Shown in pieces: positions 36,487 to 44,966 of a stretch of 64,000 bases of DNA. The notes beneath the pieces were generated by a model. The model saw only the letters and a program-made list of their open reading frames with translations. It was not told the origin of the DNA and did no database searches. Position 1 is the first letter of the stretch, and every line of letters starts with the position of its first letter. A program made the translations under genes and the position numbers. Source of the DNA: Paracoccaceae bacterium (GTDB lineage Bacteria; Pseudomonadota; Alphaproteobacteria; Rhodobacterales; Rhodobacteraceae); assembly GCA_020446815.1 (NCBI GenBank), contig JAGRDY010000032.1:1-64000 (forward strand), given 5' to 3'.

Positions 36487-37176
36487 ATGCGCAATCTCGG
36501 TATGTTACTGGCTGTTCTGGTGTTGGCGTTTCCGGCCGCCGCCGAACCGATGCCAACGATCTCGGTCACTGGCGAAGGCCATGTCGACCTGGCGCCCGAT
36601 ATGGCGACCCTGTCGCTGGGCGTGGTGACGGAGGCGGCTACGGCCAATGAAGCCCTTGACCGAAATTCGGCACAGCTTGCCGCCGTTATCGCGCGGCTCG
36701 GGAAAATGGGTATCGCAGACCGCGATGTTCAGACATCGGGGCTCTCGCTCGGGCCGCGATATGATTACAACGGATCAAATGGCGCGCCCAGGCTTGTCGG
36801 TTACACGGCGACCAATATGGTTTCCGTCCGGGTGCGTGCACTCGACAGCCTTGGTGGCGTGCTCGACAGTGTCGTGGCGGACGGGGCCAACACGCTCAAC
36901 GGGCTTGGTTTCGGGCTGCAAGACCCTGGCCCAGCCACCGACGAGGCGCGCCGCCGCGCCGTCGCCGATGCCCGCCACCGGGCCGAGCTTTACGCCCAGG
37001 CCGCGGGTGTGACGCTGGGGGCGGTTCTGTCGATTTCCGAACAGGGGGACGGTTATCGGCCCATGCCGATGGTGCAGGCCGAGGCCAGCTTTGCCAAGGG
37101 CGCCGATGTGCCTGTGTCAAGCGGAGAGCTGAACCTGTCCAGCACGATAGCCGTTGTCTACGAAATCGCCCGGTAG
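36487..37176 (+). CDS. SIMPL-domain (DUF541) periplasmic protein
   Basis: A 229-residue protein. A signal peptide (MRNLGMLLAVLVLAFPAAAE, cleavage after AAA) is followed by the SIMPL domain: ISVTGEGHVDLAPDMATLSL, then NEALDRNSAQLAAVIARL and DVQTSGLSLGPRYDYNG. The C-terminal ARRRAVADARHRAELYAQAA helix is typical. Proteins of this family are exported; some bind outer membrane or affect oxidative-stress resistance. The ATG at 36487 follows GCAGGAGAAAAC. A single gene, convergent with metY. Confidence 0.9.
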   Translation: MRNLGMLLAVLVLAFPAAAEPMPTISVTGEGHVDLAPDMATLSLGVVTEAATANEALDRNSAQLAAVIARLGKMGIADRDVQTSGLSLGPRYDYNGSNGAPRLVGYTATNMVSVRVRALDSLGGVLDSVVADGANTLNGLGFGLQDPGPATDEARRRAVADARHRAELYAQAAGVTLGAVLSISEQGDGYRPMPMVQAEASFAKGADVPVSSGELNLSSTIAVVYEIAR

Positions 37177-37222
37177 CGGGAAAAGGGCGGCACCCCGCAT
37201 CAGAATGCCGCCGCAAGGGCCA

Positions 37223-38509
37223 TCAGGCGGTTGCCTTGGCCAGTGCCTGATCGAGATCGGCAATCAGATCGTCGGCATCCTCGATACCGATCGACAGACG
37301 GACAAGATTGGGCGAGGCCCCGGCCGCCTTCTGCTGGGCCTCGCTCAACTGCCGATGGGTGGTTGAAGCGGAATGAATGACCAGCGACCGCGTATCCCCC
37401 AGATTGGCGACATGGCTGAACAGTTCCAGCCCATCGACCAGTTTCACGCAGGCGTCATATCCGCCCTTGACGGCAAAGGTGAACAAGCCCCCCGCGCCTT
37501 TCGGGCACACCGTCTTGATGCGTTCGTAGTAGGGTGACGAGGGCAGGCCGGCATAGGTCACATGATCAACGCGCGGATCCTGTTCCAGCCATTCGGCGAC
37601 CTTTCTGGCATTGGCGACATGGCGTTCCATGCGCAGCGACAGGGTTTCGATCCCCATCAGCGTGTAATGCGCCGCCTGCGGGTTCATGGTCATGCCCAGA
37701 TCCCGCAGACCGATGGCGATGGAATGGAAGGTATAGGCCATGCCGCCCAGTGCCTCGTGGAATTTCAGCCCGTGATAGGCGGGCTCCGGTTCGGAGAGCG
37801 AGGGAAACTTGCCCGAGGCGGACCAGTCGAACTTGCCGCTGTCGACGATACAGCCGCCGGTGACGGTGCCATTGCCCGTCAGATACTTGGTCGTCGAATG
37901 GACCACCAGCGTGGCGCCCAGGTCGATCGGGCGGCAGAGATAGGGAGTGGCCGAGGTGTTGTCGATGATCAGCGGCAAGCCTGCCTTGTCGGCGATGGCC
38001 GCAATCGCGGGAATGTCGGTGATGTAGCCGCCGGGGTTGGCGATGGCCTCGCAGAAAATGGCGCGGGTATCGTCATCGATCGCCGCTTTTACCGCGGCAA
38101 GGTCGTCGGTATCGACAAATCTGGTCGACCAGCCGAACTTGCGGATGGTATTGCTGAATTGCTGAACCGTTCCGCCATAGAGCCGGGTCGAGGCGACGAT
38201 GTTGCACCCCGGCTGCATCAATGGAAACAGCGCCATGATCTGCGCGGCATGGCCTGACGAGCAGCATACCGCACCCGCGCCGCCCTCCAGCGCCGCGATC
38301 CGTTCGGCCAATGCCGAAACCGTCGGGTTGGTGAGCCGGGAATAGATGTACCCGACCTCTTGCAGGTTGAACAAGGCCGCCGCGTGATCGGCGTCGCGAA
38401 ACACGAAGGCGGTTGTCTGATAGATCGGCACCTGCCGCGCGCCGGTTGCCGGGTCCGGCTTGGCGCCCGCATGAACCTGCAATGTATCAAAGCCGAGGGT
38501 CTTGGTCAT
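37223..38509 (-). CDS. metY: O-acetylhomoserine sulfhydrylase
   Basis: A 428-residue PLP enzyme of the Cys/Met metabolism family. The cofactor lysine is Lys208 in HSTTKYLTGNG, and the motifs IYQTTAFVFRD, GHAAQ and IIDNTSATPYLCRP are intact. The length and the long insertion around residues 230-250 favour MetY over MetB/MetC. It makes homocysteine from O-acetylhomoserine and sulfide. The ATG at 38509 is used. I looked upstream for a SAM-type riboswitch and found no match. Confidence 0.93.
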   Translation of the reverse strand: MTKTLGFDTLQVHAGAKPDPATGARQVPIYQTTAFVFRDADHAAALFNLQEVGYIYSRLTNPTVSALAERIAALEGGAGAVCCSSGHAAQIMALFPLMQPGCNIVASTRLYGGTVQQFSNTIRKFGWSTRFVDTDDLAAVKAAIDDDTRAIFCEAIANPGGYITDIPAIAAIADKAGLPLIIDNTSATPYLCRPIDLGATLVVHSTTKYLTGNGTVTGGCIVDSGKFDWSASGKFPSLSEPEPAYHGLKFHEALGGMAYTFHSIAIGLRDLGMTMNPQAAHYTLMGIETLSLRMERHVANARKVAEWLEQDPRVDHVTYAGLPSSPYYERIKTVCPKGAGGLFTFAVKGGYDACVKLVDGLELFSHVANLGDTRSLVIHSASTTHRQLSEAQQKAAGASPNLVRLSIGIEDADDLIADLDQALAKATA

Positions 38510-38645
38510 TTCCGTCTCCCGTAAGGTTGCGTCGGGGCGGAGGTTTAAGCGGTTCGCACGCGCAAGGAAAGCACAAGTATCGGATTGCCGCCAAACCTTG
38601 TCTCAATCCCGGTTCCAGCCCAGCCCGATGCGCGCTGCGGCCCTG

Positions 38646-39647
38646 CTATCTCATCCAGAACCCTTCGGATTTCAATCTGTTGCGAATGGCCTGTTCGCGG
38701 CGCGGCAGATCGTTGCGGTCAAAGAGCGCGCGCGCTTTCCGGCCGCGTCCCTGATAGACCAGCCGTCGGATCGGCTCATATTCTTTGAGCACCTTCTTGA
38801 TCCTGTTGGGGGCGATGCACTGTTCGAGCATTTCGACCACTCGGTCGCTCTCGCGCGCATAAAGCAGCGGCAATACCCGCCAATGGCAACTGACCGCCCC
38901 GTCCAGCCCCGCCAGTTCCGGCCCCGGGCGCCCGCCACCCAGCGCATGGATCACCAGGGGCAGGGCCACCTGATCCAGCCAGGGGTCGAGCGGCTGGCAG
39001 ACAAGTTCGTCCGGCGCGTCATCGCGAATGGCCAGCGCGTAATCCACAAGCCGCTGGCCGAATTCATGCGGGCAGCGGTAAAAGAACCAGCCGGCGTTGA
39101 AGTACAGATAACGTTCCCAGTATTCGTCCGGCTGGCCGAGGTCGAGCGAGGTATCGAAATCCAGCCCGAACCTGTCGTAAAGCGATTTCCAGATCGCCCC
39201 GTACCCCGGCCCGTAAAGCTCGATCCGGGGCCAGGTGCCTTCGCGGCGCATCGAGGCCGAGGGATGATCGAAATCGAATCCGACCTCGGCAAGCGGTGCG
39301 GTGAAAATCGTGTCGGTGTCGAAGAATACGAAAGGCTCGCCCCCGGGCAGGGCCAGCAAGCCCTCGATCTTGTTGCCGTAGGGATAGGCCTGGCCGAAAT
39401 GGCGATTGTCAAAGGGCAGGATTTCGCCGCCAAAGCTCTCCAGCAGATCGCGGATCGGGCCGGGCAGGCGCGGATCAGCCTGCCACAACGGGCCTGGCTG
39501 CGGTTCGCCAAAGATCAGCCGGCCGGAAAAATCCGGGTTGGCGGCGCGAAACGAGGCGGCAAATATCACCGCCTCGTAACCCAGCCGGCCCCGCTGCGCA
39601 ATGCAAAACACATTGGCTGCCTGCTGTTGCCGATTGCAGCCCGCCAT
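38646..39647 (-). CDS. Putative glycosyltransferase-like protein
   Basis: A 333-residue protein. A DxD-type motif lies in FVFFDTDTIFTAPL, preceded by GNKIEGLLAL and followed by YLYFNAGWFFYRCP, a layout seen in GT-A fold glycosyltransferases. No signal peptide or membrane helix. ATG at 39647 is preceded by AGGAGG at a 10-bp spacing; an in-frame GTG at 39686 is the alternative. It is a conserved-looking Rhodobacteraceae gene of unknown acceptor. It is on the same strand as metY, 136 bp upstream of it. Confidence 0.65.
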   Translation of the reverse strand: MAGCNRQQQAANVFCIAQRGRLGYEAVIFAASFRAANPDFSGRLIFGEPQPGPLWQADPRLPGPIRDLLESFGGEILPFDNRHFGQAYPYGNKIEGLLALPGGEPFVFFDTDTIFTAPLAEVGFDFDHPSASMRREGTWPRIELYGPGYGAIWKSLYDRFGLDFDTSLDLGQPDEYWERYLYFNAGWFFYRCPHEFGQRLVDYALAIRDDAPDELVCQPLDPWLDQVALPLVIHALGGGRPGPELAGLDGAVSCHWRVLPLLYARESDRVVEMLEQCIAPNRIKKVLKEYEPIRRLVYQGRGRKARALFDRNDLPRREQAIRNRLKSEGFWMR

Positions 39648-39737
39648 GCCGTCATCGCCTCCTGTGGCCGCTCGTTCTCGTTGCACCCAACATAGGCGTG
39701 ACTGCCACTGCGCAAAAGCCGGTGGTGAAAGCCGCGT

Positions 39738-40694
39738 TCATGCCTCGGGATAGAAACACGCCGCCCGGTGCGCGCCATCATCGAGTTCGGGCCGTTCCTT
39801 GCGGCACCGATCCTTGGCCTTCCAGCAGCGCGGCGCGAAGGCGCATCCGGAGGGCAGGTTCAGGGGAGACGGCAATTCGCCCTCGAGCTTGATGCGCTCT
39901 TTCCTGGCCAGCGGATCGGCCACCGGAGTCGCCGACAGCAGCGCTTTGGTGTAGGGGTGGCGCGGGGTCTTGAAGATCGCGTCTTTCGGCCCGGTTTCAA
40001 CCGGGCGGCCCAGATACATGACGATGATGTCGTCGGCCATGTGTTTGACCACCGACAGATCGTGGCTGATGAACAGATAGGCCAGCCCGAGGCGTTCCTG
40101 CAAATCGACCAGCAGGTTGAGGATCTGGCTCTGGATCGACAGATCGAGCGCGGATACAGGCTCATCCAGCACCAGCACCCTGGGTTCCAGCATCAGCGCG
40201 CGGGCCACCGCGATGCGCTGGCGCTGGCCGCCGGAAAACATATGCGGATAGCGGTCGAAATGCTCTGGCCGCAACCCCACGAGTTGCAGCATTTCACGGG
40301 CCTTGGCGGTACGCGCGGGGGCGCCTGTCTCTGGCCGGTTGATCTTGAGCGGTTCTTCCAGCATTGCCCCGATCCTCTGGCGCGGATTGAGCGAGCCGTA
40401 GGGATCCTGAAACACGATCTGCACCGAGGTGCGCAGGCTTTCGGCGTTTTCCGGCAGGGCAGGGGTTCCGGCAATGGAAAACGATCCTTCCGTCGGCTCC
40501 TCGATCATGGTGATGACGCGGGCAAGGGTGGATTTGCCGCAGCCGCTTTCGCCGACCACGGCCAATGTCTTGCCGGGCAACAAGGTGAAACTGGCGTCCG
40601 ACAGGGCGCGCACGGTCTTGGTTTCACTGAAAAAACCTTCCTTGACCTCGTAGAAGCGCGACAGGTTCCGGGCGATGACGACGGGCGCGGTCAT
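39738..40694 (-). CDS. dppF: Dipeptide/oligopeptide ABC transporter ATP-binding protein (second)
   Basis: A 318-residue ABC ATPase. Walker A is GESGCGKST, the signature [15 protein letters not shown], Walker [12 protein letters not shown]. The C-terminal oligo/dipeptide domain ends with the Cys-rich [14 protein letters not shown] motif, which in this subfamily can bind an Fe-S cluster or zinc. It pairs with DppD. Its start overlaps the dppD stop by ATGA. Last gene of the dpp operon. Confidence 0.93.
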   Translation of the reverse strand: MTAPVVIARNLSRFYEVKEGFFSETKTVRALSDASFTLLPGKTLAVVGESGCGKSTLARVITMIEEPTEGSFSIAGTPALPENAESLRTSVQIVFQDPYGSLNPRQRIGAMLEEPLKINRPETGAPARTAKAREMLQLVGLRPEHFDRYPHMFSGGQRQRIAVARALMLEPRVLVLDEPVSALDLSIQSQILNLLVDLQERLGLAYLFISHDLSVVKHMADDIIVMYLGRPVETGPKDAIFKTPRHPYTKALLSATPVADPLARKERIKLEGELPSPLNLPSGCAFAPRCWKAKDRCRKERPELDDGAHRAACFYPEA

Positions 40695-41668
40695 GCGTCA
40701 ACCTCCGCTTTGGCCCCAAGGGGATAATGACATCGAGCCAGCCCGAGTTCGGCCGATGCCGGAACCGGTGGAACGGTGCGGCACTTGTCATCGGCATATT
40801 GGCAGCGCGGCGCGAAAAGGCAGCCCTTGGGCCGGTCGAACTGCCCCGGTACGACACCGGGGATGGTCGGCAGTCTGCGCGAGGTGGCGCGTTCGGGCAG
40901 GGCGGCCAGCAGGGCGGCGGTGTAGGGATGATGCGGATCGCCGAAAAGATCGGCCACCGGCTGTTCCTCGACCTTTTGTCCGGCATATTGCACCGATACC
41001 CGTTCGGCGGTTTCGGCCACCACGCCCATGTCATGGGTGATCAGGATCAGGGCCATGCCGGTATCCTTTTGCAGGCCGGTCAACAGATCGAGGATCTGCG
41101 CCTGAATGGTCACATCCAGCGCGGTCGTCGGTTCATCCGCGATCAGCAGTTTCGGCTGGCAGGCGATGGCCATGGCGATCATCACGCGCTGGTTCATGCC
41201 GCCGGAAAGCTGATGCGGAAAGGCAGCCAGCCGTTGTTCCGGGGCAGGAATGCCGACCATCTCGAAAAGCTCGATGGCGCGGGCGTGGCGTTCGGCGCGG
41301 TCAAGGCCCAGATGCATCCGCAGCGCCTCCTTGATCTGATAGCCGGCGGTAAAGCAGGGGTTGAGCGAGGACATAGGCTCCTGGAAGATCATCGACATGT
41401 CCTTGCCGATGATCCGCCGCCGGTCGCGCGCACTGACCTTGCGCAGATCATGTCCGCCGAAGGTCATCACATCGGCCGTCACCGTCGCCGTCCAGGGCAA
41501 CAGCCCCATCATCGCCAGCATGGAAACCGATTTGCCCGACCCGCTTTCACCGACAATGGCCAGGATTTCGCCGGTGTCCACCGATACATCCGTGGCGTCG
41601 ACGGCGCGAAAGCTGCCCGAAGAGGTGGCGAAATCGACCGACAGGTTGCGGATTTCCAGAAGCGGCAT
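40691..41668 (-). CDS. dppD: Dipeptide/oligopeptide ABC transporter ATP-binding protein (first)
   Basis: A 325-residue ABC ATPase. Walker A is GESGSGKSV, the signature [15 protein letters not shown], Walker [13 protein letters not shown]. The C-terminal [14 protein letters not shown] motif matches the peptide-import subfamily. It energises the importer together with DppF. It overlaps dppF by 4 bp and is separated from dppC by a 221-bp gap that may encode a small protein. Confidence 0.94.
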   Translation of the reverse strand: MPLLEIRNLSVDFATSSGSFRAVDATDVSVDTGEILAIVGESGSGKSVSMLAMMGLLPWTATVTADVMTFGGHDLRKVSARDRRRIIGKDMSMIFQEPMSSLNPCFTAGYQIKEALRMHLGLDRAERHARAIELFEMVGIPAPEQRLAAFPHQLSGGMNQRVMIAMAIACQPKLLIADEPTTALDVTIQAQILDLLTGLQKDTGMALILITHDMGVVAETAERVSVQYAGQKVEEQPVADLFGDPHHPYTAALLAALPERATSRRLPTIPGVVPGQFDRPKGCLFAPRCQYADDKCRTVPPVPASAELGLARCHYPLGAKAEVDA

Positions 41669-41685
41669 CTAGGGCCTCGCATCAT

Positions 41686-41886
41686 TCATTGAAAAGTCGC
41701 CTTCGCATTGCGGCCGAGGGGGTGTGGGAAGATGCCGGCGCTTGGCATTGCCCTGGCAGGTGCTTTCGGCGCTGCGTGGCCGGCCTCGTTTCGCGCCGGT
41801 ATCTTCCGGCAAGGGTGCGCTTCCATCGGCACGTCACCGCGAATATCGAAGGTCTTGCCGCCAAATGCACCGAAGGTCTTCGCCAT
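41686..41886 (-). CDS. Possible small protein in the dppC-dppD gap
   Basis: A 66-residue frame starting 3 bp after the dppC stop, with GCGGAG as possible ribosome-binding site inside the end of dppC. The first 25 codons (MAKTFGAFGGKTFDIRGDVP) show good third-position GC bias; the rest is weaker. No known family. It fills an otherwise unexplained gap in a tight operon. It could also be a decayed gene or spacer. Confidence 0.3.
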   Translation of the reverse strand: MAKTFGAFGGKTFDIRGDVPMEAHPCRKIPARNEAGHAAPKAPARAMPSAGIFPHPLGRNAKATFQ

Positions 41887-41889
41887 GGC

Positions 41890-42804
41890 TCAGCTCCGCT
41901 TCAGCTTTGGGTCGAAGGCATCGCGCAACCCGTCGCCCATCAGATTGATCGCCAGCACCGTGATCAGGATGGCGAGCCCCGGGAAGGTCACCACCCACCA
42001 GGCGCGCAGGATGAATTCGCGCGCCTCCGCCAGCATGGTGCCCCATTCCGGCGTGGGCGGCTGTGCGCCCATGCCCAGAAAGCCCAGCGCGGCGGCATCG
42101 AGGATCGCCGTCGAAAACGACAGGGCGCCCTGCACGATGATCGGCGACAGGCAGTTGGGCAGCACGGTGATGAACATCAGCCGCCCGATCCCGGCCCCGG
42201 TCACCCGGGCGGCCGTCACATAATCCTTGGAGCGTTCCGACAGCACGCTGGCGCGGGTCAGGCGCACATAATGGGGCTGCAGCACGACCGCGATGGCGAT
42301 CATCGCGTTAGTCAGCGACGGGCCGAGGATCGCCACCAGCACCAGCGCCAGCAAGAGTGACGGGAAGGCGAGAATGATATCCATCACCCGCATGATGATC
42401 GTATCGACCCATTTCGGCGCGAAGCCGGCAAAGAGCCCGATCATCACCCCGCCAAGCGCCGACACCGCCACGACGATGATCCCCACATAGAAGGAATAGC
42501 GCGCCCCGTGCAAAAGTCGCGACAGCATGTCGCGGCCCACCGCATCGGTGCCCAGAAGAAAGGTGAAATCGCCGCCCTCTTCCCAGAATGGCGGCTGGAG
42601 CAGATGTTCGCGAAACTGCTGTGTCGGGTCGTGGGGGGCAATCAGATCGGCCATGACGGCGATGAAGACGAACCCGATAAACACCCACATGCCCATGACC
42701 GCGCCCCGGTTTTCGCGGAAATAGTACCAGAATTCGGCCAGACGACCGGGGCGCTCGTCGCTCGGGGCGGCGGGTTTGGCGGCGGTGTCGGGGGCGCTTG
42801 CCAT
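41890..42804 (-). CDS. dppC: Dipeptide ABC transporter permease, second subunit
   Basis: A 304-residue inner-membrane permease. The N-terminal OppC-type region (RENRGAVMGMWVFIGFVFIA) is followed by the LGTDAVGRDMLSRLLHGARY block and six membrane segments in total. The EAA loop reads AARVTGAGIGRLMFITVLPN. It forms a heterodimer with DppB. The ATG at 42804 overlaps the dppB stop by one base. Confidence 0.94.
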   Translation of the reverse strand: MASAPDTAAKPAAPSDERPGRLAEFWYYFRENRGAVMGMWVFIGFVFIAVMADLIAPHDPTQQFREHLLQPPFWEEGGDFTFLLGTDAVGRDMLSRLLHGARYSFYVGIIVVAVSALGGVMIGLFAGFAPKWVDTIIMRVMDIILAFPSLLLALVLVAILGPSLTNAMIAIAVVLQPHYVRLTRASVLSERSKDYVTAARVTGAGIGRLMFITVLPNCLSPIIVQGALSFSTAILDAAALGFLGMGAQPPTPEWGTMLAEAREFILRAWWVVTFPGLAILITVLAINLMGDGLRDAFDPKLKRS

Positions 42805-43811
42805 CAGCGTTTCCGTATCTTGGGGTTGATGTAGCCGTAAAGCACGTCAACGGTCAGATTGACGATCATCACCATCACCGCGATCAGCAAGAGCCCGCCC
42901 TGCACGACCGGGTAATCGCGGCGGAAGATGCTGTCGACCATCCATTTTCCGATGCCCGGCCAGGAAAAGATCGTCTCGGTCAGGATGGCCCCGGCAAGCA
43001 GCGTGCCGACCGAAAGGCCGATGACCGTAATCACCGGGATCAGCGCGTTGCGCAGCGCGTGCACGCCATTGACGCGGGCCGGCGCCAGCCCCTTGGCCCG
43101 CGCGGTGCGGATGTAATCCTCGCTCAGCACTTCGAGCATCGCCGACCGGGTCTGGCGCGCGATCACCGCCAGCGGGATGGTCCCCAGCACGATCGTCGGC
43201 AGGATCAGATGGTGCACCGCCGACCAGAACGCGCCCTTCTGCCCTGACAGCAGGCTGTCGATCAACATGAAGCCCGTGGGCGTGTCGAAATAGAACATCA
43301 GGCTCATGCGGCCCGACACCGGGGTTAGGCCCAGCCAGCCCGATACGACGATGATCAGCAACAGCGCCCACCAGAAGATCGGCATCGAATAGCCCACCAG
43401 TGCGGTGGACATCAGAGCGCGGTCAAAGAACTTGCCGCGATTGACGGCGGCGATGACGCCCGCCGGCAGACCCAGGGCAACGGCAAAGATCATCGCGCAA
43501 AGTGACAGTTCCAGCGTTGCGGGAAAAAGCGCGAAGAATTCGTCCCAGACGGGTTTCTTGGTCACGAAGGACTGGCCGAGATTGCCGTGCACAACCCCCC
43601 AGAGATAATCACCGTATTGCGTGATCAGCGGCCGGTCGAAGCCGAACTGCTTGACCAGTTCCGCATAACGTTCGGGGCTGACCCCGCGTTCGCCCGCCAT
43701 CACGATGATCGGATCGCCCGGCAACAGGCGGATGAAGGAAAAGGCGATCAGCGTCACCCCGAAAAAGGTCGGCAGGAACGTCAGCAAGCGTGAGAACAGG
43801 TACTTGAGCAT
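42804..43811 (-). CDS. dppB: Dipeptide ABC transporter permease, first subunit
   Basis: A 335-residue inner-membrane permease. The OppB-type N-terminus (LFSRLLTFLPTFFGVTLIAF, then FIRLLPGDPI) and EAA loop (RTARAKGLAPARVNGVHALR) are intact, with about six membrane segments. Its start overlaps the upstream M24 peptidase stop by one base (TGATG), so the peptidase and permease are co-translated. Confidence 0.94.
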   Translation of the reverse strand: MLKYLFSRLLTFLPTFFGVTLIAFSFIRLLPGDPIIVMAGERGVSPERYAELVKQFGFDRPLITQYGDYLWGVVHGNLGQSFVTKKPVWDEFFALFPATLELSLCAMIFAVALGLPAGVIAAVNRGKFFDRALMSTALVGYSMPIFWWALLLIIVVSGWLGLTPVSGRMSLMFYFDTPTGFMLIDSLLSGQKGAFWSAVHHLILPTIVLGTIPLAVIARQTRSAMLEVLSEDYIRTARAKGLAPARVNGVHALRNALIPVITVIGLSVGTLLAGAILTETIFSWPGIGKWMVDSIFRRDYPVVQGGLLLIAVMVMIVNLTVDVLYGYINPKIRKR

Positions 43812-44905
43812 CAGCCGATCACCGTCAGGGATTTCGGAAAGGTCGTCAAAGACCGGCAGCCGGTCCGGGTGACCAGAATGTCATCTTCGATGCGCACGCC
43901 AAACCCGCCGATCCGGTAAAGCCCCGGTTCATTGGTGAACACCATGCCGGGTTCCAGCACCTGATGGTTGCCGCGCATGATGTAAGGGGCTTCATGCACG
44001 TCACGGCCCAGCCCGTGACCGGTCTTGGTGCGGATGCGGTCGGCGAAGGGCGACGCTTCCAGCACCGAAATCACCGCATCATCGACGTCATGGGCGCTGA
44101 CCCCGGCGCGGGTCGCGCCATGCCCGGCAAGATTGGCGCGCAGAACCGTGTCATAGACCGCGCGGGCCTCGTCATCGGCATGGCCCATGAATACCGTGCG
44201 GGTGATGTCGGCGCAGAACCCGGCCTTGCGGGCGCCAAAATCCAGCAGCAGGGCATCGCCGGCCCTGATCGCGTATTCGGCCCGCGCATGGGCGTGCGGT
44301 CGCCCCGAATTGTCGCCTGCCGCAACGATGGCGCCAAAGGCCTGTTCCTCGGCTCCGTGGGTGAAAAGCGCGCGGATCAGCCGGCTTTCGACCTCGGCTT
44401 CGGTCATGCCGACGCGAATCTCGCCAAGCACCTCGGCCAGGGCTTTTTCCGAAATGGCGATGGCGGCTTCCAATGCGGCGATGTCAGCGGGCGATTTATG
44501 CAGCCGCAACCCGGCGATCTGCCGTTCGGCGTCGATGATGCGCAGTCCGGGATAGGCCGCCATCAGCGCGTGATGCACGAAAACCCGCATCACCTGCCCT
44601 TCGACGGCGAGCGATTTCAGCGGCATGTGACGGGCCAGTGCGGCAAAGGCGTCCCGATAGCCCTGCTGATCGCGCCAGTCGAAAACCTCGCCTTCGAATC
44701 CGATCAGGTCGAATGAGGCCAGTTCAAGATTGGGCACAAGTGCCGCAGGCGCACCTTCAAGCGGGATCAGCACCGCCAAGGGGCGTTCGCTGGTGTGAAA
44801 ATTCTGGTTGAACAGCCGGGCGAAATTCGGCCCGGGTACCAGGGCCACCGCATCGACGCCAAGATCGCGCGCAATTTTCCGGTGCGCGGCGTAGCGATCA
44901 CTCAT
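43811..44905 (-). CDS. M24-family Xaa-Pro peptidase inside the dpp operon
   Basis: A 364-residue protein with an N-terminal creatinase-like domain (about 1-125) and a C-terminal pita-bread domain with metal ligands in LLLDFGARKAGFCADITR (two Asp), GHGLGRDVHE (His) and FTNEPGLY (Glu). Such enzymes release the N-terminal residue ahead of proline. ATG at 44905 (MSDRYAAHRK) was chosen; the longer in-frame start adds sequence that reads through the hairpin region. Placement between dppA and dppB suggests cytoplasmic processing of imported proline peptides. Confidence 0.88.
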   Translation of the reverse strand: MSDRYAAHRKIARDLGVDAVALVPGPNFARLFNQNFHTSERPLAVLIPLEGAPAALVPNLELASFDLIGFEGEVFDWRDQQGYRDAFAALARHMPLKSLAVEGQVMRVFVHHALMAAYPGLRIIDAERQIAGLRLHKSPADIAALEAAIAISEKALAEVLGEIRVGMTEAEVESRLIRALFTHGAEEQAFGAIVAAGDNSGRPHAHARAEYAIRAGDALLLDFGARKAGFCADITRTVFMGHADDEARAVYDTVLRANLAGHGATRAGVSAHDVDDAVISVLEASPFADRIRTKTGHGLGRDVHEAPYIMRGNHQVLEPGMVFTNEPGLYRIGGFGVRIEDDILVTRTGCRSLTTFPKSLTVIG

Positions 44906-44930
44906 CTGTGGTGCCCCCCGGACAGAGAGG

Positions 44931-44954
44931 GCGGGGCCGCCGCAACGGCCCCGC
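44931..44954 (-). terminator. Stable hairpin after dppA
   Basis: GCGGGGCCG (44931-44939) pairs with CGGCCCCGC (44946-44954) around six bases. It lies between the dppA stop and the next operon gene, and no T-run follows on the minus strand. Such structures often protect the binding-protein mRNA and lower downstream expression; that role is inferred. Confidence 0.6.
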
Positions 44955-44966
44955 TCCAGGTCGATC

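Noticed and set aside
38510-38645. SAM-II-type riboswitch upstream of metY
   Set aside because: Family and position would fit, but the conserved pseudoknot sequences (including the GCTAAA part) are not present.
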